DNA from: Thermoplasmata archaeon
Lineage (GTDB): Archaea > Thermoplasmatota > Thermoplasmata > UBA184
Direction: 5' to 3'
DNA length: 31,692 nt
Assembly: GCA_021826525.1 (NCBI GenBank)
Contig: JAKAZU010000008.1
Coordinates: forward strand, 1-31,692
Shown: positions 21,570-29,276 of the stretch, one piece after another
How positions within the stretch are numbered: position 1 is the stretch's first letter
Layout: every line of letters starts with the position of its first letter
Made by a program: the position numbers and the translations under genes
Notes under the pieces: model-generated
Database searches by the model: none
The model's input: the letters and a program-made list of their open reading frames with translations, nothing else
What the model was told of the DNA's origin: nothing

Positions 21570-24421
21570 TCCCAGAATGCGCGGGTGCGGGCGTAGTTGC
21601 GCTCCGCACGGACGAGCTCCGCGATGAACTCGTCGTCACTCCGATAGAGGCGGGAGAGCAACCGCCGTGCGGTCTCGGGGCCGACGCCTCGGGCCGCCAG
21701 GGCCCACAGGGCCTGTTCACCGTAGTGGGCGACCAGCTCCGCCGAGGTGTACGCCGCGCGGATGAGCGTCTCCATCCCCGGACGAGGAGGCGCGACCGGA
21801 CGTCGCCGCGGGCGGCCCGCCGCCGTCGTGGCCGGCTCGCGGGACCTCCACTTACGCTTCGCGTAGCGCACCAATCGGTCGATCTCCTCCGTCCGCCGAG
21901 GGTTGATGGCGGCGCTCAGGGCGCCCCGGCACAGACGGCATACGCTTCCCCCCTCCGCGCGGTAGCGGTCCGGGGTCGTGGTGCGCGTGAAACCGCAGCG
22001 CAAGCAGACGAGCGTGATCGGCTCTCGACCCAGCCGTTCGCGCAACGCCTTCAACAGGGTCGGGGGCGGGGTGTCGCTCTGGACTCGCCAGCGAAGCCGC
22101 TCGAGCGCGGCCTCCTCGATCGGTCCGATCGGGACCGGCTCGACCCGGAGCGCTCCGGACCGTATTCGCTCGAGCACCACGACGGCATGATCGATGTCGT
22201 GGCGGTCGTGCAGCGTCTTTTCGAGGGTCTCTTCGCCGAGCGGTGTTTCCCGACTCGCGTCGAGGAGCGGCTCGAGGGACCGTAGGTCGCGGGGATCGGC
22301 ACTCGGGGGGATCTGTCCAAACTTTCGCGCGACCGTCAGAAAGACCCACCGGTAGTCGAGGCCGTTCGGGACCAGTTGCTCCACCAGCGGCGCGAGTTCT
22401 TCGGGAGGGACCGCGAACGCGTCGGCGAGCGCCGGGCCGTCCAGCGCCACCGGCAGCTCGAGCACGATCGCGGTCGGCTCGACCGAGGCGATCTCCACTC
22501 GGCCCCCCAGCCGGTCGGTGAGCCGGGCCGCGACGGCCAGCGCGAGGGTCTCGTTGGTCCGGGTCCCGAAGCAGGCTCCGTAGATCGCCACCCTCCCCCG
22601 GAGGGCGACGGTGACCGTCGCATCGTCCGCGATCGCGCTCGCGGCCCGGGCCGCATCTCTCCGCTCGGCCAGCCGCCTCCGCCCCTCGGAGGAGAGCGGA
22701 TACCCCTCGAACGTCCCTTCTCGACGCAAGCGACCGATCTCTTGGGCGACCTCGAACGGGACCGGGATGTCCTCGCCGGCCCAGCGCGGCTCCTGTCCGA
22801 TTTCGTTCACCGCCTCGACCAAGAGCTCGTCCTCGCGGTGCTCCACGACCTTCCAGGTCCGCCCGTGGAGCAAGAAGATCTCCTCGGGCTGGGAGAGGAT
22901 CTGGGTCAGCACGAACCGCTCATCTAGAGTTCCGATGGGCCGGCGGCTCGCGATGTCCCGGAGGCGATAGGTCCGTTCGTCCGGGATCAACGAAAGCGTG
23001 GCGTAGAACCGCTGAAGGGTCCCCCGCCCCGGGCCGAGCTGGGGACCGACCGACCGCGCGAGGCCGAGCCCCTCGAGGTAGTCGAGGAGCTCGCCCCACT
23101 CGACCTCGGAGAGGCCGGCGGCCGGAGCCGCATGGCTCAGTTGCGCGACGAACTCCCGCCGATCCACCGTTCCCTGGGCCCGCAGGCTCGCGATGATCTG
23201 CTGCGCGATCGCGAGGCGATTGCGCGTGCGCCAACGGGTCGGTTCGACCTCGCCGGCCGTGGCCCGTCGGGCGAGCACCGCCGCCTCCTCGAGGTCGTCG
23301 TCGTCGAAACCGATCACCGTCCCATGGATCGTTTGCTCCTGGCGGTGGCCGCTGCGGCCGATCCGTTGGACGAGACGACCTACCTGGTGCGGAGAGCCCA
23401 ACTGGACCACGTGATCGACCTCGCCGATGTCGATGCCAAGCTCGAGCGAGCTCGTCGCGACCAGGCCGCGCAGTCGTCCTTCCCGGAAGGCGACCTCCGC
23501 CTCCTCGCGCACCTCCCGCGAGAGCGATCCGTGGTGAACGGCCACCGCGAGGTCCGGCGCGAGGCGATGGAGCCGCGCCGCGATCCCTTCCGCGGTGGGC
23601 CGCGTGTTCACGAAGACGAGCGTCGTGCGATGATTCCGGATCTCCTCCTCCAGCTCGCGGAGGACCGGCACGAGGTTCGCGTCGGCCCGCAGCTCGGAGA
23701 CGACTTCGGGAGGAAGGGGATCCCGGTCGGTCCGCGGTCGCTTGGCCTCCAGTTCGATCGCCCGGCGCACCGTTGCGGACCGGATCTCGATCGAGCGGGG
23801 GTGCGGGCTGAGGAAGCGGGCCACATCCTCCGGGTTTCCGATGGTGGCCGACAAACCGATCCGACGGACGGGTCGGCCGACCCACGCATCGAGCCGTTCC
23901 AGAGTCAGCGCAAGCTGCGCGCCGCGGTCCGAGGGTACGAGCTCGTGGACCTCGTCGATGACGACGGTGCGGACCCCGCGGAGCGCCTCGCGCAACCGCT
24001 TCCCCACGAGAAGGATCTGGAGGGTCTCCGGGGTCGTGAGCAGAAGATCCGGCGGCCGGCGGGATTGGGCCAGCCGTTGGGCCGACGGGGTGTCGCCGTG
24101 ACGGACCGCCGCGACGAGGCCCACATCCTTCGCGAGGCCGACGATCCGGTGCTCGAGGTCTCGATTCAGGGCCCGTAATGGGGTGACGTAGAGGATGCTG
24201 GTCGGGGGACTAGGGTCCTTCAACTGCCGGGAGAGCAGCGGAAGGAGGGCGGCCTCGGTCTTTCCGGTCCCGGTGGGCGACAGGAGGAGCGCGTCGGCCG
24301 AACTGCGAAGGACGGGAAGCGCCAGTTGCTGGATCTCGGTCGGCTCCTCGATCCCGCGACGCTGCGCCGCCTCGACCAGGCGTCGGTCCAGCGAGCCGAA
24401 CCCCGGCATCTCCGACGCCAT
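21566..24421 (-). CDS. lhr: Lhr-family superfamily 2 ATP-dependent helicase
   Basis: This 951-residue protein is a large helicase of the Lhr (long helicase-related) type, linked to DNA repair and RNA processing in archaea. Motif I is SPTGTGKTEA (about 48-57), motif II is VVIDEVHEL, motif III is LSATIGN, and motif VI is QRIGRSGHR. The Lhr-specific region AIYGACFGTRTNETLAL follows. A zinc-finger-like segment near residues 800-840 has CLRCG and CRLCRG. An HhH-like GVGPETARRLLSRLY lies near the C-terminus. ATG 24421 is chosen; ATG 24409 would cut four residues. It is monocistronic and divergent from the glycosylation locus. Confidence 0.94.
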   Translation of the reverse strand: MASEMPGFGSLDRRLVEAAQRRGIEEPTEIQQLALPVLRSSADALLLSPTGTGKTEAALLPLLSRQLKDPSPPTSILYVTPLRALNRDLEHRIVGLAKDVGLVAAVRHGDTPSAQRLAQSRRPPDLLLTTPETLQILLVGKRLREALRGVRTVVIDEVHELVPSDRGAQLALTLERLDAWVGRPVRRIGLSATIGNPEDVARFLSPHPRSIEIRSATVRRAIELEAKRPRTDRDPLPPEVVSELRADANLVPVLRELEEEIRNHRTTLVFVNTRPTAEGIAARLHRLAPDLAVAVHHGSLSREVREEAEVAFREGRLRGLVATSSLELGIDIGEVDHVVQLGSPHQVGRLVQRIGRSGHRQEQTIHGTVIGFDDDDLEEAAVLARRATAGEVEPTRWRTRNRLAIAQQIIASLRAQGTVDRREFVAQLSHAAPAAGLSEVEWGELLDYLEGLGLARSVGPQLGPGRGTLQRFYATLSLIPDERTYRLRDIASRRPIGTLDERFVLTQILSQPEEIFLLHGRTWKVVEHREDELLVEAVNEIGQEPRWAGEDIPVPFEVAQEIGRLRREGTFEGYPLSSEGRRRLAERRDAARAASAIADDATVTVALRGRVAIYGACFGTRTNETLALAVAARLTDRLGGRVEIASVEPTAIVLELPVALDGPALADAFAVPPEELAPLVEQLVPNGLDYRWVFLTVARKFGQIPPSADPRDLRSLEPLLDASRETPLGEETLEKTLHDRHDIDHAVVVLERIRSGALRVEPVPIGPIEEAALERLRWRVQSDTPPPTLLKALRERLGREPITLVCLRCGFTRTTTPDRYRAEGGSVCRLCRGALSAAINPRRTEEIDRLVRYAKRKWRSREPATTAAGRPRRRPVAPPRPGMETLIRAAYTSAELVAHYGEQALWALAARGVGPETARRLLSRLYRSDDEFIAELVRAERNYARTRAFWD

Positions 24422-24489
24422 GCTCCGCCGGGGCTGCGCTCGGAGAAAACGCCGTCGGGACGCGCGCCGTATCGACCCGTGGGCTCGGC

Positions 24490-24496
24490 CTTATAC
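24490..24496 (+). promoter_or_regulatory. Putative TATA box of the SDR-GT2 unit
   Basis: CTTATAC lies 55 nt upstream of ATG 24548. A start of transcription about 25 nt downstream would leave a leader of about 30 nt holding GAGGTC at 24534-24539, a plausible ribosome-binding site 8 nt before the ATG. Confidence 0.45.
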
Positions 24497-24547
24497 GCCG
24501 CGAGCCCTCCGAACCGCCCGGTATCCGCTCCCTGAGGTCGCACAACG

Positions 24548-25498
24548 ATGGCACGAAGGTCCGCGGTGGTCTTTGGGGCGGAGGGCTTCATCGGAAGCTA
24601 CCTCGTTCCGTACCTCGAGGGCGCCGGGTTCACGACGTTCGCCGCGAGCCAGCACCCCATTCCCGCGCGCCGCCGCCTCCGAACTGCGCACTACGCTTCG
24701 GCGTGCGACGTGACCGACGCGTCGCGCGTGAACGTGGTCCTACGGAGGGCGCGTCCGAGCCTGGTCTTCCACCTCGCGGCGATGAGTTCCCCCACGTTCT
24801 CCTGGAAGGAGCCGTGGACGACGATGCAGGCGAACGTCCTCGGGACGCTGAACGTCCTGGAGGCGGTCCGCGCTCTCGCGCCCCGGGCGCGCGTGTTCGT
24901 CGCGTGCTCGAGCGCGGAATACGGCCACGGCCACCGGCCGGGAACCCCGACGGCCGAGACCGCTCCGCTGCTGCCCCTCCATCCCTACGGAGTGAGCAAG
25001 GTCGCGCAGGACCTCCTATCCTACCAGTACTTCGTCAACTACGGGGTCCGGACGATCCGCGGCCGGATCTTCAACACCATAGGGCCGGGGAAGACCGGCG
25101 AGGTCACGAGCGACATCGCTCGGCAGCTGGTCGCGATCGAACGGGGAGCTCGGCCCCCGGTGGTCCGGATCGGGAACTTGGACGCGACGCGGGACTTTAC
25201 CGACGTCCGCGACATGGTGCGCGCGATGGTCTCCGTCACGCAACGGGGCCGGGCCGGCGCGGCGTACAATCTCGCCAGCGGTCGCCCCCGGTCGATCCGT
25301 GAGGTTCTCCGTCTATTGATCCGACTCTCCGGAACGAACGCTACGTGGAAGGTCGAGAAGAGCCGGATCCGCCCTACCGACGAGCCGTACATCGTGGGCG
25401 ACGCGACCCGCCTGCGACACGCGACCGGCTGGTCCCCCCGCATCGAGTTCGCGCGCACGCTGTCCGACATCCTCGACGCGTTCCGCGCCGTTCCATGA
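24548..25498 (+). CDS. NAD(P)-dependent nucleotide-sugar epimerase/dehydratase/reductase (extended SDR)
   Basis: The 316-residue protein is an extended short-chain dehydrogenase. The nucleotide-binding GAEGFIG is at residues 10-16 and the catalytic YGVSK follows LLPLHP. CSSAEYGHG supplies the active-site Ser region. RIFNTIGPGKTGEVTSDIARQ, DATRDFTDVRDM and RPTDEPYIVGDATRLR closely follow the GDP-mannose 4,6-dehydratase and GDP-6-deoxy-mannose reductase group. A role in making a deoxysugar nucleotide donor is likely; the exact sugar is inferred only. Its TGA overlaps the glycosyltransferase ATG (ATGA), placing sugar supply and transfer in one unit. Confidence 0.9.
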   Translation: MARRSAVVFGAEGFIGSYLVPYLEGAGFTTFAASQHPIPARRRLRTAHYASACDVTDASRVNVVLRRARPSLVFHLAAMSSPTFSWKEPWTTMQANVLGTLNVLEAVRALAPRARVFVACSSAEYGHGHRPGTPTAETAPLLPLHPYGVSKVAQDLLSYQYFVNYGVRTIRGRIFNTIGPGKTGEVTSDIARQLVAIERGARPPVVRIGNLDATRDFTDVRDMVRAMVSVTQRGRAGAAYNLASGRPRSIREVLRLLIRLSGTNATWKVEKSRIRPTDEPYIVGDATRLRHATGWSPRIEFARTLSDILDAFRAVP

Positions 25499-26274
25499 GC
25501 GCCGCGTCCGCCGCGCCCCGGGACGTCTCCGTCGTTTGTCCGACCTTTCAGGAGGGCGCCTCGATCGCGACGTTCCTGCGGCGCGTCCGGTCGGCGGCCG
25601 CCGGGTTCGGCTCGGTTCGGCTGAACGAGCTCATCTTCGTCGACGACGGGAGCACCGACGGCACCCTCGATACGTTGCGGGAGGCGGAGCGAACCTGGAC
25701 CTCCCCCCGCGTGATCCTCCTCGTCCGCGCCCGCAAGGCCGGTACCGTGTCGGCCCAAGTCCTCGGGATCCAGCAATCCGCGTCGCCGATCGTCGTGACG
25801 ATGGACGCGGACGGCCAGCACCCTCCCGAGACGATCGCCCGACTCGCCGAAGCATGGGAGCCCGGAGTCGACCTGGTGGTTGCCTCCCGCTACGTTCCCG
25901 GGGGCCACGTCGAGTGGGAGTTCGCCCACCGCGCGGTCATCAGCGCGGGCGCTCGGATGATCTCCCGGATCGCGCTCCCCGGTGCCCGTCGCCTCCGCGA
26001 TCCGCTCTCGGGATTCTTCCTCGTTCGGAAGGAGCTGGTCGCCGACCCGCCCCCCGCGACTCCCGGGTACAAGATCCTGCTCTATGTGCTCGCCTTGCAC
26101 CCTCGGGCCACGATCCGGGAAATCCCCTACGAGATGGGCCGGCGTATCGCGGGCGAGTCGAAGCTGGTGCGGGGGGTCGGGTTCATCCCCTCGTTCCTGA
26201 ACGAGGTGGGCCGGGACCGTCGGCTGGCGCGATCGATGCGATCGCGAACCGGCTCAGTCGCCGACCCCCGGTGA
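25495..26274 (+). CDS. Family 2 glycosyltransferase, dolichyl-phosphate mannose/glucose synthase-like
   Basis: The 259-residue protein is a GT-A fold glycosyltransferase of the Dpm1 type. It has VVCPTFQEGASI at the start, the DDGSTDGT motif at residues 50-57, the metal-binding MDADGQHPPE, and LRDPLSGFFLVRKEL, a strong mark of polyprenyl-phosphate sugar synthases. There are no C-terminal membrane helices, as in the short Dpm1 form. The product would be a lipid-linked monosaccharide used by GT-C membrane transferases. It overlaps the upstream SDR by 4 nt and the convergent membrane protein gene by 21 nt. Confidence 0.9.
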   Translation: MSAASAAPRDVSVVCPTFQEGASIATFLRRVRSAAAGFGSVRLNELIFVDDGSTDGTLDTLREAERTWTSPRVILLVRARKAGTVSAQVLGIQQSASPIVVTMDADGQHPPETIARLAEAWEPGVDLVVASRYVPGGHVEWEFAHRAVISAGARMISRIALPGARRLRDPLSGFFLVRKELVADPPPATPGYKILLYVLALHPRATIREIPYEMGRRIAGESKLVRGVGFIPSFLNEVGRDRRLARSMRSRTGSVADPR

Positions 26275-27294
26275 GCCGGTCCCCGCCGGCGCGCGCCGGA
26301 CCCACTTCGTGAACCGGTGATAGTAGCCGCGCAGCGGCACGAAGTATACGGCCAGGACCCAGACGGGCCACACCCAGTAGTTGAGGTGCACGAAGAAGCC
26401 CGGGGCGCTCGCGTGCGAGCAGCCGCCCTGCGCTCCGAGAACGGCACCACAGAAGTAGTCGCTCGGGGACCAGAGGAAGAACGGGAGAATCCAGGCGAGG
26501 CTCACGCCGATCGCGATCCCGAAGTTCTTCCAGTCGCGTTGGATCAGATAGTAGATCCCGACGAAGACGTTCGCGAACTGCTTGGTCCCGAGGGCGAGGT
26601 AGGTCGCCCATTTCTGGGGGTGGCCCGCGAGACCGACGAAGCCCACCGTCAGGAGCAACAGGGCCGGGAAATCGTTGAACCCGCTGGCGGCGAGGAGGGC
26701 GACGTACGGCTGGGAGATCGCGATGACAGCGAAGGGATTCTTGCGCAGGAGGTAGATCGTTGCGGCCCAGGTCGCGATCGCGAAGAGCTTGTAGCCGGTT
26801 CCGCCGCCGAGGAACGGTTGGAAGAAGAGGAGGAGCGGGAGGTAAATGTACCGCACCGGGCCGACCTGGTAGATCGTCCCGTACTGAACGTAGGTCACGT
26901 AGATCGGGGTCGAGTACGGGTTCTGTCCGTGCAGCAGCGGTCCGATGAAATAGGGCATCACATAGGGCTCGTCGGTGAGGCCGTTGCCGATGCCGGTCGC
27001 GATCGAGGCGATCGCCAGGGCGAGTCCCGCGAACGCCACCCAGCTCGCGAACGAGGCCAGCGAGACGCGGCGCGAGCGGTAGACGTACAGGGGATAGAAC
27101 AGCGCCCAGATGCCCAGGACGGTCGCGGCCGAGTCCGAGATGGTCATCCCGGGATTGTAGACCCCGGCCAGTCCGAGATAGCCGGCGGGGACGACGAGCC
27201 CGAGCGCCCAGAGCCCCGCGTGCTGGAGATAGCGCGGTCGCGGGTTCGCCCGCGACTCCTCGGACGGGAGGGTCGGCGCCGAGGGACGGATCAT
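26254..27294 (-). CDS. Multi-pass membrane protein, probable GT-C glycosyltransferase (paralogue 2)
   Basis: The 346-residue protein has about eight or nine hydrophobic segments by eye. After an early helix pair it shows NGLTDEPYVMPYF and LLHGQNPYSTP, then IYLPLLLFFQPF, LRKNPFAV and TKQFANVFVGIYY. An aspartate/glutamate pair in the first outside loop followed by GxxPY is the pattern of GT87-like and other GT-C enzymes that take sugars from polyprenyl phosphate. It is a clear paralogue of the gene directly upstream, sharing these motifs in order. The ATG at 27294 overlaps that gene's stop (ATGA). No function is proven. Confidence 0.75.
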   Translation of the reverse strand: MIRPSAPTLPSEESRANPRPRYLQHAGLWALGLVVPAGYLGLAGVYNPGMTISDSAATVLGIWALFYPLYVYRSRRVSLASFASWVAFAGLALAIASIATGIGNGLTDEPYVMPYFIGPLLHGQNPYSTPIYVTYVQYGTIYQVGPVRYIYLPLLLFFQPFLGGGTGYKLFAIATWAATIYLLRKNPFAVIAISQPYVALLAASGFNDFPALLLLTVGFVGLAGHPQKWATYLALGTKQFANVFVGIYYLIQRDWKNFGIAIGVSLAWILPFFLWSPSDYFCGAVLGAQGGCSHASAPGFFVHLNYWVWPVWVLAVYFVPLRGYYHRFTKWVRRAPAGTGSPGVGD

Positions 27295-28337
27295 CGCTCC
27301 GGCTCCGTCGGAACGCTCGACGGAACGCGGATCGACCGGTGTCGGCCCGCGATCCACCGGTTCCAATGGGTGTGGATCCAGTCGTGGAAGAGGACGTAGG
27401 CCCAGAGGATCCACAGGTAGTAGTTCCAATGCGAGTAGAGGTCGGAGACCTGGCGCGCGGAGCTCGGCTGGGAAGCGCACTGCGGCAGGGTGCTGAAGAC
27501 GAGCGCCTGACAGCCGATGCCGAGCGGGTTCCAGAGTAGGAACGGAAGCGCGAAGGCGAGGGTCACGACGATCACCAGGCCCGCCGACACCCACCTACGC
27601 TTCAGGAGATAGTAGACGAACCAGAAGACGTTCGCGAACTGTTTCATCCCGTAGGTAAGATACTCGACGACCTTCGACTTCGTTCCGGTCGTCCACCCGC
27701 GCAGGCTGAGGGTCATGAAGAACAGGACCAGCAGGTCGTCGAATCCGTTGGCCGCGATGAGCGCCACGACGGGAGACGCGAGCGCGAGGGATGCGAACGG
27801 ATCCTTCCGCACGACGTAGACCATTCCCGCCCAACACGCGAGGGCCAGCAGCTCGTAGCCGATCGCTTGGGTGGGGAGATCGCCGCCCGCCGGGACTTGG
27901 AAGAACAGGAGCAACGGGAGGTACGTGTAGTACGTCGAGCTCGTCACCGGCGCCGACCAGAACCATAGGACGTGGGCCGTGTAGTGGATCGTGAGAAGGG
28001 TCGTGTACGGGTCCTGGCCATGGAGTAGCTCGCTGAGGTAGCCCCAGATCGCATACGGTTCGTCCGTCCCGTTGCCGCCGATCCCGGTGAAGATGCTGAC
28101 GAACCCCAGGACCAGGCCGATGAGAAACAGGATCCGAAGCTTCCGGTGCCAGTCCTCGCCCGAACGACGGACCGCGAAGAAGAGGCTGACCGAGCTGAGG
28201 GTGGCGATCCCCCAGACGACGCTGAACGCGGTGGTGTACGTGCCGTAGCGGGAGAAAAGGACGAGCGATATCGCCGTAGCGACGAGGAGCGTCGCCGCGG
28301 CCACGATCTCCGGGAGATACCGCTCCCAGGTGCGCAT
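27291..28337 (-). CDS. Multi-pass membrane protein, probable GT-C glycosyltransferase (paralogue 1)
   Basis: The 348-residue protein begins with an N-terminal helix (EIVAAATLLVATAISLVLF) and has about nine hydrophobic segments. Shared marks with its neighbour are GNGTDEPYAIWGY, LLHGQDPYTT, YTYLPLLLFFQ, VRKDPFASL, MKQFANVFWFVYYLL and a closing region with WNYYLWILWAY. Most identity lies in the loop between helices four and five and in the KQFANVF segment. Cysteines at about residues 280-290 (GCQALVF and LPQCASQ) have a counterpart in the paralogue (FCGAVLG and GGCSHAS) and could form a disulfide in an outside loop. The ATG is 27 nt from a TTTAAC element, so this gene leads the unit. Confidence 0.75.
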   Translation of the reverse strand: MRTWERYLPEIVAAATLLVATAISLVLFSRYGTYTTAFSVVWGIATLSSVSLFFAVRRSGEDWHRKLRILFLIGLVLGFVSIFTGIGGNGTDEPYAIWGYLSELLHGQDPYTTLLTIHYTAHVLWFWSAPVTSSTYYTYLPLLLFFQVPAGGDLPTQAIGYELLALACWAGMVYVVRKDPFASLALASPVVALIAANGFDDLLVLFFMTLSLRGWTTGTKSKVVEYLTYGMKQFANVFWFVYYLLKRRWVSAGLVIVVTLAFALPFLLWNPLGIGCQALVFSTLPQCASQPSSARQVSDLYSHWNYYLWILWAYVLFHDWIHTHWNRWIAGRHRSIRVPSSVPTEPER

Positions 28338-28360
28338 CGCCCCCGCGACGGTCGTAGACG

Positions 28361-28367
28361 GTTAAAG
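28361..28367 (-). promoter_or_regulatory. TATA-like element for the paired membrane proteins
   Basis: The minus strand reads CTTTAAC with its centre 27 nt from ATG 28337. This again predicts a leaderless transcript. Confidence 0.5.
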
Positions 28368-28412
28368 GGTCCGGGACCGGAACGGCGCGCGCCTCGTTAC
28401 GGGTGGGGAGTT

Positions 28413-28418
28413 GTATAT
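28413..28418 (+). promoter_or_regulatory. TATA box of the larE-uvrB unit
   Basis: GTATAT within TTGTATATCG has its centre 27 nt before ATG 28443. It supports that start over upstream in-frame candidates. Confidence 0.6.
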
Positions 28419-28442
28419 CGGCCCGTCTTCTGGGCTTCGGTC

Positions 28443-29276
28443 ATGCCGCCTTCCATCCCAACCCCGCGCGCGGGCCTTCGCGAGTCCGCGGACGAGCTCG
28501 TGCGGCAGCTCCGCGGCGGAGGACCCGCCCTGATCGCGATGTCCGGTGGCGTGGACTCGGCGTTGGTCGCTTCGCTGGCGTTCGAAGCCCTCGGGGAACG
28601 CGCGCTCGCGATGACCTTGGCGGGACCCGCGGTCTCCGCCCGCGAGGTCGAGCGCGCGGGATCGGTCGCCCGCGCGATCGGGATCGTACATCGGGTTCGA
28701 TCGGTGGACCCCCTCGCCCTTCCCGAGTACCGCTCCAACCCTTCCGACCGGTGCTTCTTCTGCCGCTCCCTCGAGACCCGAGCCCTCCGGGAGGCCGGAG
28801 AAGAGTGGGGCGCGGTCCAGTACCTGGACGGCGTGCATCGGGACGATCTCGCGGACGACCGGCCGGGCCTGGTCGCGATGGACCGGGCCGGCTTCCGCCA
28901 CCCTCTCGCCGAGGCGGGATGGGGCAAGGCGGAAGTGCGCCGCACGGCCCAGCAGCGGGGTCTGCCGAACTGGGACGAGCCGAGCGATGCATGCCTGTCC
29001 TCTCGCGTGCGCCACGGCCATCCGATCACCGCCGAACTCCTCGCTCGCATCGAGCGAGCGGAGACGATCGTGCGATCGCACGGGTTCCGTCAGGTTCGGG
29101 TTCGGGTGGCGGGGAGTTCCGCCCGCGTCGAGGTCGAGCCGGAGTCGGTACCCCGCCTGACGCGCGAACCGATATCGAGCCGGGTCATCGCCGAACTGGA
29201 ACCTCTCGGGTTCTCGCCGGTGGTCCTCGACGTCCACGGGTACGGCCGCGCCCCGCGGAGCGGCGCTTCGCCATGA
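28443..29276 (+). CDS. larE: LarE-family ATP-dependent sulfur transferase (PP-loop)
   Basis: LarE uses ATP to activate a pyridinium carboxylate and adds sulfur in synthesis of the nickel-pincer cofactor. The 277-residue protein has the PP-loop SGGVDS (residues 34-39), RCFFCRSL (C104, C107) and EPSDACLSSRV (C184), the last matching the sacrificial cysteine position of LarE. The C-terminal ferredoxin-like domain includes FRQVRVRVAGSSARVEV. Having three cysteines suggests the iron-sulfur variant of LarE, where sulfur comes from a cluster-bound sulfide. That point is inference. No larB, larC or larA is in the window. Its TGA overlaps the uvrB ATG. Confidence 0.88.
   Translation: MPPSIPTPRAGLRESADELVRQLRGGGPALIAMSGGVDSALVASLAFEALGERALAMTLAGPAVSAREVERAGSVARAIGIVHRVRSVDPLALPEYRSNPSDRCFFCRSLETRALREAGEEWGAVQYLDGVHRDDLADDRPGLVAMDRAGFRHPLAEAGWGKAEVRRTAQQRGLPNWDEPSDACLSSRVRHGHPITAELLARIERAETIVRSHGFRQVRVRVAGSSARVEVEPESVPRLTREPISSRVIAELEPLGFSPVVLDVHGYGRAPRSGASP

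Noticed and set aside
28403..29272. Upstream extension of the uvrB frame
   Set aside because: It runs through larE in another frame. UvrB homology begins right after ATG 29273.
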